Positions 6,999 to 16,305 of a DNA stretch of 64,000 bases are shown here, in pieces. Below the pieces are notes generated by a model. That model saw nothing but the letters and a program-made list of their open reading frames with translations. It was not told the DNA's origin and ran no database searches. Made by a program: the position numbers and the translations under genes. The stretch is taken from NCBI RefSeq assembly GCF_025336525.1, contig NZ_JAOCZP010000008.1, positions 62,001-126,000 of the forward strand, written 5' to 3'. How positions within the stretch are numbered: the stretch's first letter is position 1; the number at the start of each line of letters is the position of its first letter. The DNA is from Chelativorans salis (lineage in GTDB: Bacteria; Pseudomonadota; Alphaproteobacteria; Rhizobiales; Rhizobiaceae).

Positions 6999-9086
6999 TT
7001 AGGAGACAGACCCCAGAACGTTGATCTCCACGCCCTTGGCGATCTCGACGTGGCTCAGCACCGGCAGGGTTGGGAACAGGCGCTCGACGATCATGCGGAC
7101 GTAGGGCCGGGCTTCGGGTGCCGTCACCAACACGAAACGTTCGCCGGCGTCGATGTGGGTGCGGATGACCTTGCCCGCTTCCTGGCCGAATTCCTCGAGC
7201 TGGCGCGGGTCGATGTCGAACTCGCGCACTTCGCCCTTTCCGTCGCGCTTCAGCGCCTGGTGGAAGGCGAGGTCCCAGCGGTTGCCGAGGCGCAGCACCT
7301 TGAGGACGCCGCCCTCGCTCAGATCGCCGCAGATCTGCTGCGCCATGCGGATGCGCACGTGCTCGACGATCTGCTCAGTGCGGCGGATATGCGGGGCGAT
7401 CTCGGCGATGGCCTCGATGATCAGGTGCAGGTTGCGGATGGAGATGCGCTCGGCGAGGAGCAGCTTCAACACCGCCTGGAGGCCCGGATAGGTGATGTGC
7501 GAGGAGCAGATTTCATCGGAGAGCTTGCGGTATTCCGGGTCGAGCCGGTCGATCAGCGCCTTCATGTCCTTGTAGGAGAGAAGCTGCGGCAGGTTGTTGC
7601 GGATCACCTCGGAGAGGTGGGTGAGGAGCACCGACATGTTGTCGGCATAGGCGAGCTGCTTGTTCTTCAGCTCTTCCGCGAACATGTCGGAGACCGAGTA
7701 GGCGCGCAGGCCGAAGGCGGGCTCCTTCACCTCCTCGCCCGGCAGGTCGGGCGCGGGCTTGCCGCCCAGGAGCACCATCAATTCGCCGACGCGGAGGCGA
7801 TGTTCGGCCACCACCGTGCCGTGGATATTGATGCGGTAGCTCTTGGGCGGGATGGTGAAATCGTCGGTGAGTCGCACCTCGGGCACCACGAAGCCGTATT
7901 GCGCGGCGAATTTCTTGCGCATCTTGTTCATGCGGAAGGCGAGTTCCTGGTGCGAGGCGATGAGCCGGGTGGAAAGCTGCTTGCCGATGAGAAGCTCGAT
8001 CTCCGCCGTCTTGAGCGAGGATTTGACCGAGTTGGCCTCTTCCTCGACGGCGTCGAGCTTCTCCTGGCGCGCGGTCTCGGCGGCGGCCTCCTCGCGCTGC
8101 CGCTCCCGGCGTGGCAAGAGATAGCCGAGCCCGGCCATCGTGCCGGCGAGCGCCAGGAAGGGCACGGCCGGCAGGCCCGGCGTCAGCGCCAGGATGGTCA
8201 GCAGCATCGCCGCCACGAAGAGCGCGCGCGGATAGGCGCTCAACTGCCCGAACACCGCCTGGTCGGCCGAGCCGCGCGTGCCGCCCTTGGAGACGAGCAG
8301 GCCGGCGGCCAGAGAGACGATGAGTGCGGGGATCTGCGAGACCAGCCCGTCCCCCACCGAAAGCTTGGTGAAGACGTCGGAAGCTTCCGAAAGGTTCATC
8401 CCGTGGCGCGAATAGCCGATGGCGATGCCGCCGACGATGTTGATTGCGGTAATCAGCAGCCCTGCGATCGCATCGCCGCGCACGAATTTCGATGCGCCGT
8501 CCATGGCGCCGAAGAAGGAGCTCTCCTCCTCCAGCTCACGGCGTCTGCGCTGCGCCTCCTTCTCGTCGATCATGCCGGCCGAAAGGTCGGCGTCGATCGA
8601 CATCTGCTTGCCGGGAATGGCGTCCAGCGTAAACCGCGCGCCCACCTCGGCGATGCGGGTGGAGCCTTTGGTGATGACGACGAAGTTCACCACGATCAGG
8701 ATCAGAAAGACGATGAGCCCGATCACGAAATCGCCGCTCATCACCAGCTTGGAGAAGCCGCCGATCACATAGCCCGCCGCATTCACCCCCTCATGCCCCT
8801 CCGAGAGGATCATGCGCGTCGTCGCGATGTTGAGCGAAAGCCGCATCATGGTGGCGATCAACAGGATCGTCGGGAAGGAGGAGAAGTCGAGCGGCCGCTG
8901 GATCCACAGCGCCACCATCAGGATCAGCACGGAAAAGGCGACGGAAAAGGCCAAGCCGATATCGATGAGGAAAGGGGGGATCGGCAGGAACAGGATGGCC
9001 AGGATAACCACCACCCCCAGCGCAAACCCGACATCCCGCCCATGCCTGCGCGGCTCAGTCCCTAAAACACCCTCGCTCAACGCCAT
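6999..9086 (-). CDS. flhA: Flagellar export gate protein FlhA
   Basis: FlhA forms the nonameric export gate ring of the flagellar secretion system and docks export chaperones and substrates with its cytoplasmic domain. The 695-residue protein has about eight membrane segments in the first 310 residues. The signature in the loop after segment four, with [34 protein letters not shown], is intact. The C-terminal cytosolic domain includes [23 protein letters not shown]. Length is normal. In related rhizobial and Brucella clusters it follows fliQ directly. Here a foreign-looking block of about 1.9 kb intervenes, but a Rem-type element 32-51 nt upstream could keep it expressed with the other flagellar genes. 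Confidence 0.97.
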   Translation of the reverse strand: MALSEGVLGTEPRRHGRDVGFALGVVVILAILFLPIPPFLIDIGLAFSVAFSVLILMVALWIQRPLDFSSFPTILLIATMMRLSLNIATTRMILSEGHEGVNAAGYVIGGFSKLVMSGDFVIGLIVFLILIVVNFVVITKGSTRIAEVGARFTLDAIPGKQMSIDADLSAGMIDEKEAQRRRRELEEESSFFGAMDGASKFVRGDAIAGLLITAINIVGGIAIGYSRHGMNLSEASDVFTKLSVGDGLVSQIPALIVSLAAGLLVSKGGTRGSADQAVFGQLSAYPRALFVAAMLLTILALTPGLPAVPFLALAGTMAGLGYLLPRRERQREEAAAETARQEKLDAVEEEANSVKSSLKTAEIELLIGKQLSTRLIASHQELAFRMNKMRKKFAAQYGFVVPEVRLTDDFTIPPKSYRINIHGTVVAEHRLRVGELMVLLGGKPAPDLPGEEVKEPAFGLRAYSVSDMFAEELKNKQLAYADNMSVLLTHLSEVIRNNLPQLLSYKDMKALIDRLDPEYRKLSDEICSSHITYPGLQAVLKLLLAERISIRNLHLIIEAIAEIAPHIRRTEQIVEHVRIRMAQQICGDLSEGGVLKVLRLGNRWDLAFHQALKRDGKGEVREFDIDPRQLEEFGQEAGKVIRTHIDAGERFVLVTAPEARPYVRMIVERLFPTLPVLSHVEIAKGVEINVLGSVS

Positions 9087-9117
9087 TCACGCCTCCATCG
9101 GGCAGGCAGGATAGGGG

Positions 9118-9137
9118 GCGAAGCTTGTGCGAGGGTT
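9118..9137 (-). promoter_or_regulatory. Candidate Rem/FtcR operator upstream of flhA
   Basis: In the gene direction the site reads AACCCTCGC-AC-AAGCTTCGC, with the core CACAAG and 11-nt periodicity. It ends 31 nt before the flhA start codon. It marks the left border of the flagellar DNA, beyond which sequence character changes toward the AI-2E-family gene. Confidence 0.55.
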
Positions 9138-9484
9138 GGGGAGGAGAGGGAGAGTTCTCTTGTGCTTAACCGGGAGGATGCGCCGGAAGATGCCAGTTAG
9201 ATTGTTTTTTCGAACAACTGCAGCGGGGCCGAAAGCTGCCCGTCCGCTATCAGGATGGAGTTAGCAACAAGCGGTCGTTTCGCTGACGTGAAGAGTTTCG
9301 GGTGCCGGAGGCGTACGAAAGTCGCCGAGGAACGAACCCGGCACGGTAAAAGTGGACTTTCTCCAGACATCGCCGCCACGCGTCCTTCACGTGAGAGACC
9401 TCTACATTCCAGAGTGTACGACAGCGCCTGTTGTAGGCATGATAAGGATTACTGGGCCTAGGTCGCAGGAAAGGATATCTGTCT
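9138..9484. other. Gene-free stretch at the left end of the foreign-looking block
   Basis: No convincing gene lies here. The base composition drops relative to flanking flagellar genes, with patches such as GATTGTTTTTTCGAAC near 9200. It should contain the promoter of the AI-2E-family gene, but I found no clear hexamers. No tRNA or obvious attachment site was seen at the junction. Confidence 0.5.
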
Positions 9485-10549
9485 TTGACGCCGACTGTGC
9501 AGGGAATCAGTTTTGCCACTGTAGTGGTCTTCGTGACTGCAGCTTTCGTCTGGCTGCTCCTGCCATTTTACGGGGCAGTACTATGGGCTGTAATTCTCGC
9601 GCTGTTGTTCAATCCGCTGCATCGCAGTCTTGAGAGACGACTTGGCGGTCGGCGAAACCTTGCGGCTATGCTAACTCTATTGGCCTGCATTTGCATTGTG
9701 GTCATCCCTGGCTCGCTGATCCTCGCGTCGCTCGCCCAGGAGACGACCAGCCTCTATAATCGCATCAGTACGCGAGAGTTGGATCTCGCCCTAATACTGG
9801 AGAATTTTCATAGCGCTTTGCCCTCCTTCATTGTGGATGGGCTCGCAGTATTCAATCTCGGCAGTTTTGAGGAGATTCAAACTCGGCTGACCTCATTCCT
9901 GGGCGAAGCCGCCCAAGCTATCGCCACAAGAATAGTGTCCATTGGGCAGGGAACAGCTCAGCTTTTCATTAGCCTCGGTATAATGCTTTACCTGCTCTTC
10001 TTCCTGTTTCGAGACGGCCCCAGGTTGGCGGCCACGATCCGCAAAGCCAGTCCGCTCAGCGACCATCATACCAATCACATACTGGGAAAGTTCAGTGAGG
10101 TCGTGAAGGCAACCGTCAGGGGAAACGTGATTATCGCGATTATCCAAGGAGCTATCGGAGGCATCGCGTTCTGGATGCTCGGGATTGAGGCCGCGCTTCT
10201 CTGGGGTGTTCTCATGGCGGTGTTGTCGCTTCTGCCGGCCATAGGTGCCTTTCTAGTCTGGGGACCAGTCGCAGCCTATCTGCTGATATCGGGTCAGTAT
10301 CTGAAGGGTGCCATTCTGCTTTCGGTGGGCGTGTTGATCATCAGCATGATCGACAACTTGTTACGGCCACCACTGGTTGGAAAGGGTACGCGCCTGCCCG
10401 ACTACGTAGTCCTTATTTCCACCCTCGGCGGGATCGCGATTATTGGAATGAACGGGTTTGTCATCGGCCCGCTGATTGCTGCCCTGTTCTTCGCCGTTTG
10501 GTCTTTATTCACCGACGACCAAATTCGCTCACAACGGGGGGACAAGTAA
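9485..10549 (+). CDS. AI-2E family membrane transporter (PerM-like)
   Basis: The 354-residue protein has the AI-2E/UPF0118 plan: hydrophobic pairs at the N-terminus, a soluble middle part (about 90-200), and a C-terminal bundle with LPAIGAFLVWGPVAAYLLISG and DNLLRPPLVGKGTRLPDYVVLISTLGGIAIIGMNGFVIGPLIAALF. The IDNLLRP...G motif is typical. Family members include a reported autoinducer-2 exporter and sodium/proton antiporters, so the substrate is open. The start is TTG, with AGGAAAGGA about 10 nt upstream. It runs opposite to the flagellar genes, has visibly less GC-biased codons than its neighbours, and separates fliQ from flhA, which suggests it was inserted. Confidence 0.85.
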   Translation: MTPTVQGISFATVVVFVTAAFVWLLLPFYGAVLWAVILALLFNPLHRSLERRLGGRRNLAAMLTLLACICIVVIPGSLILASLAQETTSLYNRISTRELDLALILENFHSALPSFIVDGLAVFNLGSFEEIQTRLTSFLGEAAQAIATRIVSIGQGTAQLFISLGIMLYLLFFLFRDGPRLAATIRKASPLSDHHTNHILGKFSEVVKATVRGNVIIAIIQGAIGGIAFWMLGIEAALLWGVLMAVLSLLPAIGAFLVWGPVAAYLLISGQYLKGAILLSVGVLIISMIDNLLRPPLVGKGTRLPDYVVLISTLGGIAIIGMNGFVIGPLIAALFFAVWSLFTDDQIRSQRGDK

Positions 10550-10962
10550 GTCAGTCATTCGTCTTTGTTCGTTTTGAGGAGATCTTGGCTGCACTGACCT
10601 GCCACTGAAGTGGCATCCAGCAGCGATAGTGAATAGCCCCGAGTTTCTTGGACGCCTCGGGTTACATTTCCAGTTGCCGTTCGAACTCGACGGGCGACAG
10701 CATCCCAGAACACTTGTCCGAAAACGGACGTTCCGCTTCCACCATGCACGAACCCGCTTCGCGGGAGGGTGCGAGCGGACATTTAGCATCGAGGAGAGCA
10801 AGGTCTCCTCTGGGTCCAACACGTGCCGTTACGTGCGCCAATTTCGTCTACAGGCCCAGCACTCTGGCTCAAACTGTGATTAAAATCTGCATCTCTTTTC
10901 CGCTAAACTTTTGAAGAACAATACAACCAAACCTTTTTTCACACCATTTTTTCCCGCCCCGC
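10550..10962. other. Gene-free stretch with IS remnant between the AI-2E-family gene and fliQ
   Basis: About 413 nt separate the two genes. The middle holds the insertion-sequence remnant listed separately and a perfect palindrome, TGCCACT-GA-AGTGGCA, at 10600-10615. The last 90 nt before the fliQ stop are AT-rich, with several T-runs such as CCTTTTTTCACACC. I see no intact gene. Confidence 0.6.
10595..10747 (-). mobile_element. Probable IS3-family remnant (transposase C-terminus and one end)
   Basis: On the minus strand a frame ends with DKCSGMLSPVEFERQLEM and a stop codon at 10662-10664. This resembles the extreme C-terminus of IS3-family transposases, which often end with an LSPVEFE-like motif. 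About 65 nt beyond the stop is TGACCTGCC, a sequence similar to the termini of many IS3-group elements. Nothing else of a transposase is recognisable upstream. I infer a short relic of an insertion that helped bring in, or followed, the AI-2E-family gene. A database match would be needed to name the element. Confidence 0.45.
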
Positions 10963-11229
10963 CTAAAACCCGTTCTGGATCCTTTGAAAGATCACCGTCG
11001 TGAAGGACGATATCTGCGCGCCCACGAATGGGCCGGAAAACGCCACGGCGAGGAGGATGGCGACGATCTTGGGGACGAAGGTGAGGGTGATTTCCTGTAC
11101 CTGGGTGAGTGCCTGGACGAGGGCGATGCCGATGCCGACGACCATGGCGACGATCACCGCCGGGCTGGCGGCGATCAGCACCGTCCAGATGGCGTATTGG
11201 ACGATGTCGAGGGCGTCGGCCTCGTTCAT
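10963..11229 (-). CDS. fliQ: Flagellar export gate protein FliQ
   Basis: FliQ is the small two-helix subunit of the FliPQR export gate in the inner membrane. The 88-residue protein has two long hydrophobic helices with the conserved ASPAVIVAMVVGIGIALVQALTQVQEITLTFVPKIVAI segment. It is 2 nt from the flgD stop codon and is the last gene of the flgE unit. In relatives flhA follows next; here the order is interrupted. Confidence 0.95.
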   Translation of the reverse strand: MNEADALDIVQYAIWTVLIAASPAVIVAMVVGIGIALVQALTQVQEITLTFVPKIVAILLAVAFSGPFVGAQISSFTTVIFQRIQNGF

Positions 11230-11231
11230 CT

Positions 11232-11621
11232 CTAGCGGATGACGACGCCGGGGCCGACGATCACCTCCTGGCCGCTTTCGAGCGTGGCGACGACGCCGTC
11301 GCTGTAGAGCTTCACTTCCGAGACGGTCCCCGTCACCGTGCCGTCGGAAGAGGTGATCTCGCGGCCGACGAGGCCGCTTGCCTGGGAGAGGGAGGCGGCG
11401 GCGAGGATCTGCTCCAGCTTGTCGTTGATCTGCACCGACTGTTCGACCTGGGAGAACGAGGCGAGCTGGGCCACGTAGTCGGTGGATTCCATCGGGCTCG
11501 TGGGGTCCTGGTTCTTCATTTCGGCGACGAGCAGCTTGAGGAAGGACTGGTAGTCCACCGTCTGCGGTGCGGCGGCGCTGGTCTGGTTCTGTGTGGTGCC
11601 GGTTACGGTCGATACGTTCAT
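11232..11621 (-). CDS. flgD: Flagellar hook capping protein FlgD (short form)
   Basis: FlgD caps the growing hook and is needed for FlgE assembly. The 129-residue protein contains the conserved N-terminal part, VDYQSFLKLLVAEMKNQDPTSPMESTDYVAQLASFSQVEQSVQINDKL, followed by a short beta region ending VIVGPGVVIR. Enteric FlgD has about 230 residues with an extra C-terminal domain. The short form is usual in rhizobia. I chose the ATG 2 nt after the flbT stop rather than a start 42 codons earlier inside flbT. Confidence 0.93.
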   Translation of the reverse strand: MNVSTVTGTTQNQTSAAAPQTVDYQSFLKLLVAEMKNQDPTSPMESTDYVAQLASFSQVEQSVQINDKLEQILAAASLSQASGLVGREITSSDGTVTGTVSEVKLYSDGVVATLESGQEVIVGPGVVIR

Positions 11622-11623
11622 CT

Positions 11624-12061
11624 CTATTCCCCTACGGCCTTGGCGAAGACGGTTTCTGCTTGTCGGCGCGGCCCTTCCAGGATTTCGTCTTCCAGCGGAT
11701 AGAGGGCGCGGATCGCCTTCAGCGCCTCGTAGACCTCGCCCTCGCATACGAGTGTGTCGATGCGCTTCAGCCCGGCCAGCACGCGCTCGTTGCGGAATAC
11801 GGAAAGCAGGTTGGAAAGAGTCTGGCGGAAGAGTTTTTGCGCCCTGTCCCCGCCGTCGGGGTTCATCAGCATGATCTGCACGACGAAATAGAGCTGGCGC
11901 AGCGGCGTCTTCGCGTCCTCGGGCTGGAGGACGTGGTTCTGCAGCAGGAACTGCACGTCGTTCAGGAACTCGAGTGAGACCTTGCGGTCGACCTTGATGA
12001 CGGCGCCGTTGACGTAGATCTTTTCGCCTGCCTTGAGCGATATCTTAAGGGTATTGGTCAT
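11624..12061 (-). CDS. flbT: Flagellum biosynthesis repressor FlbT
   Basis: FlbT is an alphaproteobacterial post-transcriptional regulator. In Caulobacter it binds flagellin mRNA and destabilises it when the hook is unfinished, and in Brucella it is reported to promote flagellin production. The 145-residue protein has the family N-terminus [42 protein letters not shown]. Its start codon overlaps the flaF stop by 4 nt (ATGA), so the two proteins are translationally coupled. The flagellin transcript it may act on is encoded at 23740-24654. Confidence 0.95.
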   Translation of the reverse strand: MTNTLKISLKAGEKIYVNGAVIKVDRKVSLEFLNDVQFLLQNHVLQPEDAKTPLRQLYFVVQIMLMNPDGGDRAQKLFRQTLSNLLSVFRNERVLAGLKRIDTLVCEGEVYEALKAIRALYPLEDEILEGPRRQAETVFAKAVGE

Positions 12062-12405
12062 TTCAGCCCGTCGCGGATGATCTGCGAGACCTCGATAAGC
12101 CCGTCGAAATTGTCCGAGCGGCCCTGGCGCACCTCCTCGCCCTCGCGCAAGAGCCAAAGGCCGATGGAGATCAGGTTGGCGCGCAGCTCCTTGGGCAGCT
12201 CGTTGTCCGGGCTGCCCAGATCGCTGATGAGGGAGGTCCACACCCGGTTCATGAACAGGATGGCCTCGGTCGCCTCGCCGGCGTTCGGTCCGGCGTCGCG
12301 GGCGGTGGTGAGAAGGTCGATCGAGCGCGTCAGCAACTGGCGCTCGCGGTCCTTCGCGTCGGCAACCGAATCCGTCTGAACCTCGCTATAGGAAAACTGG
12401 TACAT
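12058..12405 (-). CDS. flaF: Flagellar biosynthesis regulator FlaF
   Basis: FlaF works with FlbT to balance flagellin synthesis with assembly; in Caulobacter it is required for flagellin translation or secretion. The 115-residue protein has the family pattern, with a DREROLLTRS-like helix start ([17 protein letters not shown]), an [38 protein letters not shown] core, and the [13 protein letters not shown] end. It lies between flgL and flbT and overlaps flbT by 4 nt. Confidence 0.95.
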   Translation of the reverse strand: MYQFSYSEVQTDSVADAKDRERQLLTRSIDLLTTARDAGPNAGEATEAILFMNRVWTSLISDLGSPDNELPKELRANLISIGLWLLREGEEVRQGRSDNFDGLIEVSQIIRDGLK

Positions 12406-12446
12406 GGGCTCTGAGGTCTCGCTTCCTGGTCGTCACGGATATGTCG

Positions 12447-13487
12447 TCACAGATATCGTAAGAGGCTGAGCTGCTGGATGCGGGCGGTCAGCGCGTAGGC
12501 GGTTTCGATCTGGGTCAGGAGGTCGTTGACCTTGGTGGCGGCCTCGAACGGGTCGACGCCTTCGAGATCCGTGACCAATGTGTTGAACAGGTCGATCTGC
12601 GAGGAGATACGTTCGCTGGCCTCTTCGACACGGGTTTGGGCAAGGCCGACCTCAGACTGCGTGTGCGCGAAATCGGCCACCGCCGCGCCGACCAGCTCGG
12701 TGGTGCGCCCGTAGAGCGTTTGCAGCGCCTCGTCGCCGAGGGGTATCTGCATCAGATCGGTGAGCGCCGCGGTGGCCATGGCCAGCTTGCGCATGCCCGG
12801 GCCGTTGGCCGTGGTCGAGGTCTCGGCGGTCTCGTTGAGGGTAATGCGGCTGGTGATCTTCTGGTCCGAAGCTTCGGACCAATCGGCCCAGCCGGTGCCC
12901 ATGAAGCTCGCCTCCAGGTCGTCGAGGAATGCAGCCATTTCCGCGCCGGTGATGTTTGCGGCGGCGGGGTCGGACTGGGCGAAGCCGAAATGGGTGGAGA
13001 AAAGCGTGTCGAACTGCGCCTTATTGGGCGAAGCGGGATCGGTGAAGTCGTTGAGCGGCTTCACGTCGGTGTTGATGCCCGCGAACAGGTATTCGCCGTT
13101 CAGATTGCTGTTGAGGATGCTCGTCATCGCACTCAGCGCCTGCCTGGCGCTGGCGCGGATGACCTGTGGCTCGCTGTCCCCGGAGGAGGCGGCGGTCAGC
13201 GCCTCCAGCATGTCCTGGGCGATGCCACCGAGTTGATCCAGGCTGTTTTGCGTGGCCGCGAGCCGACCGGAGGCCAGGCCGTTGGCGTCGATCAGGCTTT
13301 CCAGCCGCGCCATGTCGCGGGTCATGGAGAAGCTGACGCCGGCGCGGGCGCCGAGCGTCACACCGGGGTCGGCTGCACGACCGGTGGTGGCTTCCTGCTG
13401 GCGGTCGGCAAGCTCCACCTGCATACGCATCATCTGGTAGCGCAGGGTCTGCGAAATGCTGGAGGTGGAGATGAAAGAGGTTTTCAT
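12447..13487 (-). CDS. flgL: Hook-filament junction protein FlgL
   Basis: FlgL joins hook-associated protein FlgK to the flagellin filament and is exported through the flagellum. The 346-residue protein begins MKTSFISTSSISQTLRYQMMRMQVELADRQQEATTGR, a typical FlgL/flagellin-like coiled-coil N-terminus. It has the segment NLNGEYLFAGINTDVKPLNDF and ends with a helical FNTLVTDLEGVDPFEAATKVNDLLTQIETAYALTARIQQLSLL. The start lies 2 nt from the flgK stop, so the two genes are surely co-transcribed. Confidence 0.95.
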   Translation of the reverse strand: MKTSFISTSSISQTLRYQMMRMQVELADRQQEATTGRAADPGVTLGARAGVSFSMTRDMARLESLIDANGLASGRLAATQNSLDQLGGIAQDMLEALTAASSGDSEPQVIRASARQALSAMTSILNSNLNGEYLFAGINTDVKPLNDFTDPASPNKAQFDTLFSTHFGFAQSDPAAANITGAEMAAFLDDLEASFMGTGWADWSEASDQKITSRITLNETAETSTTANGPGMRKLAMATAALTDLMQIPLGDEALQTLYGRTTELVGAAVADFAHTQSEVGLAQTRVEEASERISSQIDLFNTLVTDLEGVDPFEAATKVNDLLTQIETAYALTARIQQLSLLRYL

Positions 13488-13489
13488 GG

Positions 13490-14938
13490 CTAGCGCGCGA
13501 TCTCCATCAGCGTGTACAGCATCTCGTCGACCACGCTCATCAGCCGAGCCGAGGCCTCATAGGCATGCTCGAGGTCGAGCAGCAGCGCCATCTCCTCGTC
13601 GATGTTGACGCCGGTGGCGTTGGAAAGTGCGGTGGCCGTGTGCGTGGCCAATGCTTCCTTGGCCTCCACGCCGCTGGCGGCATCCTTCCGCAGGCTTTCA
13701 AGCCAGCCGATGGACTGGCTGGAGAAGGCGGTGAGACTTAGCGTGGCGCCGAGGCCGGCGGCCGGATCGAAGCCCGCGGGCTCGTCGAGCTTGGCGAGAT
13801 AGGCGTTGAGAAGGTCGGCGTAGGATGCTCCGCCCTCGGTATTGTGGACATAGCCGGCGCCGTTGGCGCCACCGTCGCGCAGCAGAGTGGGATCGGCCTC
13901 GAAGGCGGCATTGAGCTGGATATTGCCGGCCAGCCCGTCTTCCAGCGCGCCGCCTGCCGGCAGGCCGGGGCCGCCGGGCCAGGTGAACAGACCTGCCGCA
14001 TCGGCGAGGGCGCCGCCGGGATCGGTCTCGGCGAAGGCGGAGATCAGACCGCGGGCGATCTCGTCGAGCTGGCGCTGCATCCCGACGGCCACCTCATCGC
14101 GTAATTGCAGGTTTGCAGCGAGGCTGCCCGAGGCGGTCGTGTTGCCGCCGTTGCCGGCGGCAAGCGGCACACCGTCGATGTAGATCGCGTTGCCGGCCGT
14201 GCCGGCGGTGTAGGTGTTGTTGGGGGTGAAGGTGACGGGGCGTGCGACGGTTTCGAACAGCGTCACGCCGTCGGCCGTCAGCACGACCATGTCGTTGTCG
14301 GCGCGGGTGATGGTGGAGACCGGCACATAGGCCGAGATCTTCTTCAGGAGCGCGTCTCGCCGGTCGAACGCATCGGAAACGTCGCGGCCGGTGCGGGTGC
14401 CGGAGGTCACCTCCTTGTTGGCTGCCTCGAAGTCGGCCAGGAGCCGGTTTAATTCTTCTACGGAGATGGCGATCTCGCGGTCGACATCGGCGCGGAAGGA
14501 CTGGACGGCGGCGGTTCCGTTGTTGAGGGAGCGGACTATGCCGTGCGCTGCTTCGAGCGCGCTTTGGGCCACGGTGCCGTTGGAGGGCGCGGCGGCGTAG
14601 GTCTGCAAGGCCTCCTGCAGCTTGTTGAGCGCGGATGCCGGGGAGGTGGCGTTGTCAACGCCGTTCACCCGGGACTTCAGCGTGTCGAGACCCCGCGACA
14701 GGGCGGACTGGCCCTCCCAGCCGGAGAGGGCGGAAAGGTTGTGGCGGAAGAGTACGTCATCGGTCGCCCGCTGGACGCCGCTGATGCGAGCGCCGGGCGC
14801 GGTGCTGGTGGTGATGCCGGAGCGGCGCGCATAGTCCGGGTTGGAGGCCTCGGCGACGTTTCGCGAGACGATGCTGGTTTGGCGCGATGTGTTGAACAGC
14901 GCCGATTGGGCGGTACTCAGTGCGGACGTAAGCGACAT
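13490..14938 (-). CDS. flgK: Hook-filament junction protein FlgK
   Basis: FlgK is the first hook-associated protein, forming the joint between hook and filament. The 482-residue protein starts MSLTSALSTAQSALFNTSRQTSIVSRNVAEASNPDYARR, the usual N-terminal helix with the NPDYARR variant of the rod/hook motif. It ends GVNIDEEMALLLDLEHAYEASARLMSVVDEMLYTLMEIA, where the VNxDEEM/L motif is diagnostic. It follows flgE after 31 nt. Confidence 0.96.
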   Translation of the reverse strand: MSLTSALSTAQSALFNTSRQTSIVSRNVAEASNPDYARRSGITTSTAPGARISGVQRATDDVLFRHNLSALSGWEGQSALSRGLDTLKSRVNGVDNATSPASALNKLQEALQTYAAAPSNGTVAQSALEAAHGIVRSLNNGTAAVQSFRADVDREIAISVEELNRLLADFEAANKEVTSGTRTGRDVSDAFDRRDALLKKISAYVPVSTITRADNDMVVLTADGVTLFETVARPVTFTPNNTYTAGTAGNAIYIDGVPLAAGNGGNTTASGSLAANLQLRDEVAVGMQRQLDEIARGLISAFAETDPGGALADAAGLFTWPGGPGLPAGGALEDGLAGNIQLNAAFEADPTLLRDGGANGAGYVHNTEGGASYADLLNAYLAKLDEPAGFDPAAGLGATLSLTAFSSQSIGWLESLRKDAASGVEAKEALATHTATALSNATGVNIDEEMALLLDLEHAYEASARLMSVVDEMLYTLMEIAR

Positions 14939-14969
14939 TGCTTCCTTTCTCGACCCCTCTTCACGTCAG

Positions 14970-16220
14970 TTACCTTTTCAGATTCACCAGAAGCTCCATG
15001 AGCTCGGAGCCGGTCTGGAAGACCTTCGAATTCGCCGTGTAGCTGCGCTGGGATTCGATCATGTCGGTGAGCTCCTGGGCGATGTCGACGTTGGAGTTCT
15101 CCAGCGCCCCCGAGACGATCTTCCCAAGCCCCGCCTCTCCGGCAAGTCCGATGCGCACTGCGCCGGAATTCGCGCCTTCGGCAAAGACGTTGCCCGAGAC
15201 AACCTGCAACTGATCCGGGCTCGGCACCGTGGCCAGCGGGATGCGGTAGAGCGGGCGGAAAGAGCCGTCGGAGTATTGCGCATAGACGATGCCGTCGGTG
15301 CCGATCTCGACGCTCTCGATGCCGCTGGGTGGCGTGCCGTCCACCTTGGCATCGGCAACGGCGAAGGCGGAGTCGAGCTGGGTGAGGCTGGACAGGTCGA
15401 GATCCAGATTGTCACCGCCGGGGACCGGTATGGTGATGCCGGTGGTAGGGCCGGTGAGCTTGCCGGTCGTCGCGTCGAAGGTGAGCGTCTCTGTGGCCAG
15501 GGGGCCCGAGGCATAGGGGAAGGAGGTGTCGGCCGCTGCATCGGCGCGGTCAAAGACGGCGACTTCCCAGGTGTCATCGGCCGTCTTGGTGAAATAGACG
15601 TCGAGCAGGACCTCCTCGCCGCGGTTGCCATAGGCGACCAGCGAGGTCTTGGCCGAGTATTGCGCGGTCGCCGTGTTGCCCGAAGGCAGGTCGGCGACGA
15701 CGTCAGCATCGAGCGGCAGGTTGCCGGCGAAGACGCCGTTGCGGGACGGCGTGGCCACGATCTCCGCCTGGGTGATGGTGACGGGCTCCAGGCCTGCATA
15801 GCCGTTTGCCGTCGGGGCCGGTGCGCCGTTTGCGTAGCTGTAGCCCATCAACTGGAAGCCGGCCGCGTTGACCAAGCGGCCTTCGCCGTCGAGGACGAAA
15901 GAGCCGGCGCGTGTGAGATAGGGCTGGCCGCCCGAATCCTGCACGACGAAGAAGCCGTCGCCCTCGACAGCCAGGTCGGTCACAGAGGTGGTGTATTGCA
16001 GCACACCTTGCGTGGAGATCAGGTTGCGCACCGATGTGGTGACGCCGCCGGAATTGTAAGAGCCGGATGTGCTTGGTACGACCAGCGTGGAGAACTCGGT
16101 CTTCGCCCGCTTGTAGCCGTTGGTGCTGGAATTGGCGATGTTGTCGGCGACCGTGGACAGCCGGTTGGCCTGGCCGTTCATGCCGGACACGCCGGTTCTC
16201 ATCATGCCATACAGACTCAT
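14970..16220 (-). CDS. flgE: Flagellar hook protein FlgE
   Basis: FlgE builds the hook. The 416-residue protein opens with MSLYGMMRTGVSGMNGQANRLSTVADNIANSSTNGYKRAKTEFSTL, where the ANR...DNIAN...TNGYK motif is shared by rod and hook proteins. It ends LTDMIESQRSYTANSKVFQTGSELMELLVNLKR, the conserved C-terminal coiled coil. The beta-rich central domain is of normal size. It heads the unit flgE-flgK-flgL-flaF-flbT-flgD-fliQ and has a Rem-type element 46-65 nt before its start. Confidence 0.97.
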   Translation of the reverse strand: MSLYGMMRTGVSGMNGQANRLSTVADNIANSSTNGYKRAKTEFSTLVVPSTSGSYNSGGVTTSVRNLISTQGVLQYTTSVTDLAVEGDGFFVVQDSGGQPYLTRAGSFVLDGEGRLVNAAGFQLMGYSYANGAPAPTANGYAGLEPVTITQAEIVATPSRNGVFAGNLPLDADVVADLPSGNTATAQYSAKTSLVAYGNRGEEVLLDVYFTKTADDTWEVAVFDRADAAADTSFPYASGPLATETLTFDATTGKLTGPTTGITIPVPGGDNLDLDLSSLTQLDSAFAVADAKVDGTPPSGIESVEIGTDGIVYAQYSDGSFRPLYRIPLATVPSPDQLQVVSGNVFAEGANSGAVRIGLAGEAGLGKIVSGALENSNVDIAQELTDMIESQRSYTANSKVFQTGSELMELLVNLKR

Positions 16221-16265
16221 CGCGGACCTCTCGTGGCTTTGCGCATTCAGGACAAAGACTAGCCT

Positions 16266-16285
16266 GCGGGGCTTGCGCGAAGCTG
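16266..16285 (-). promoter_or_regulatory. Candidate Rem/FtcR operator upstream of flgE
   Basis: In the gene direction the site reads CAGCTTCGC-GC-AAGCCCCGC, with the core CGCAAG. It lies between the rem stop codon and flgE, 46-65 nt before the flgE start. This suggests that flgE has its own promoter and does not depend on read-through from rem. Confidence 0.55.
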
Positions 16286-16305
16286 GTCTGTCGCCCGCCC
16301 AATGC

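Noticed and set aside
6906-9065. Very long open frame (719 codons) opposite flhA
   Set aside because: It mirrors the codons of flhA in GC-rich DNA and is rich in His, Asp, Gly and Arg without any domain.
10529-10822. 97-codon frame on the minus strand after the AI-2E-family gene
   Set aside because: The neighbouring frame gives the transposase-like C-terminus instead. This frame has no support.
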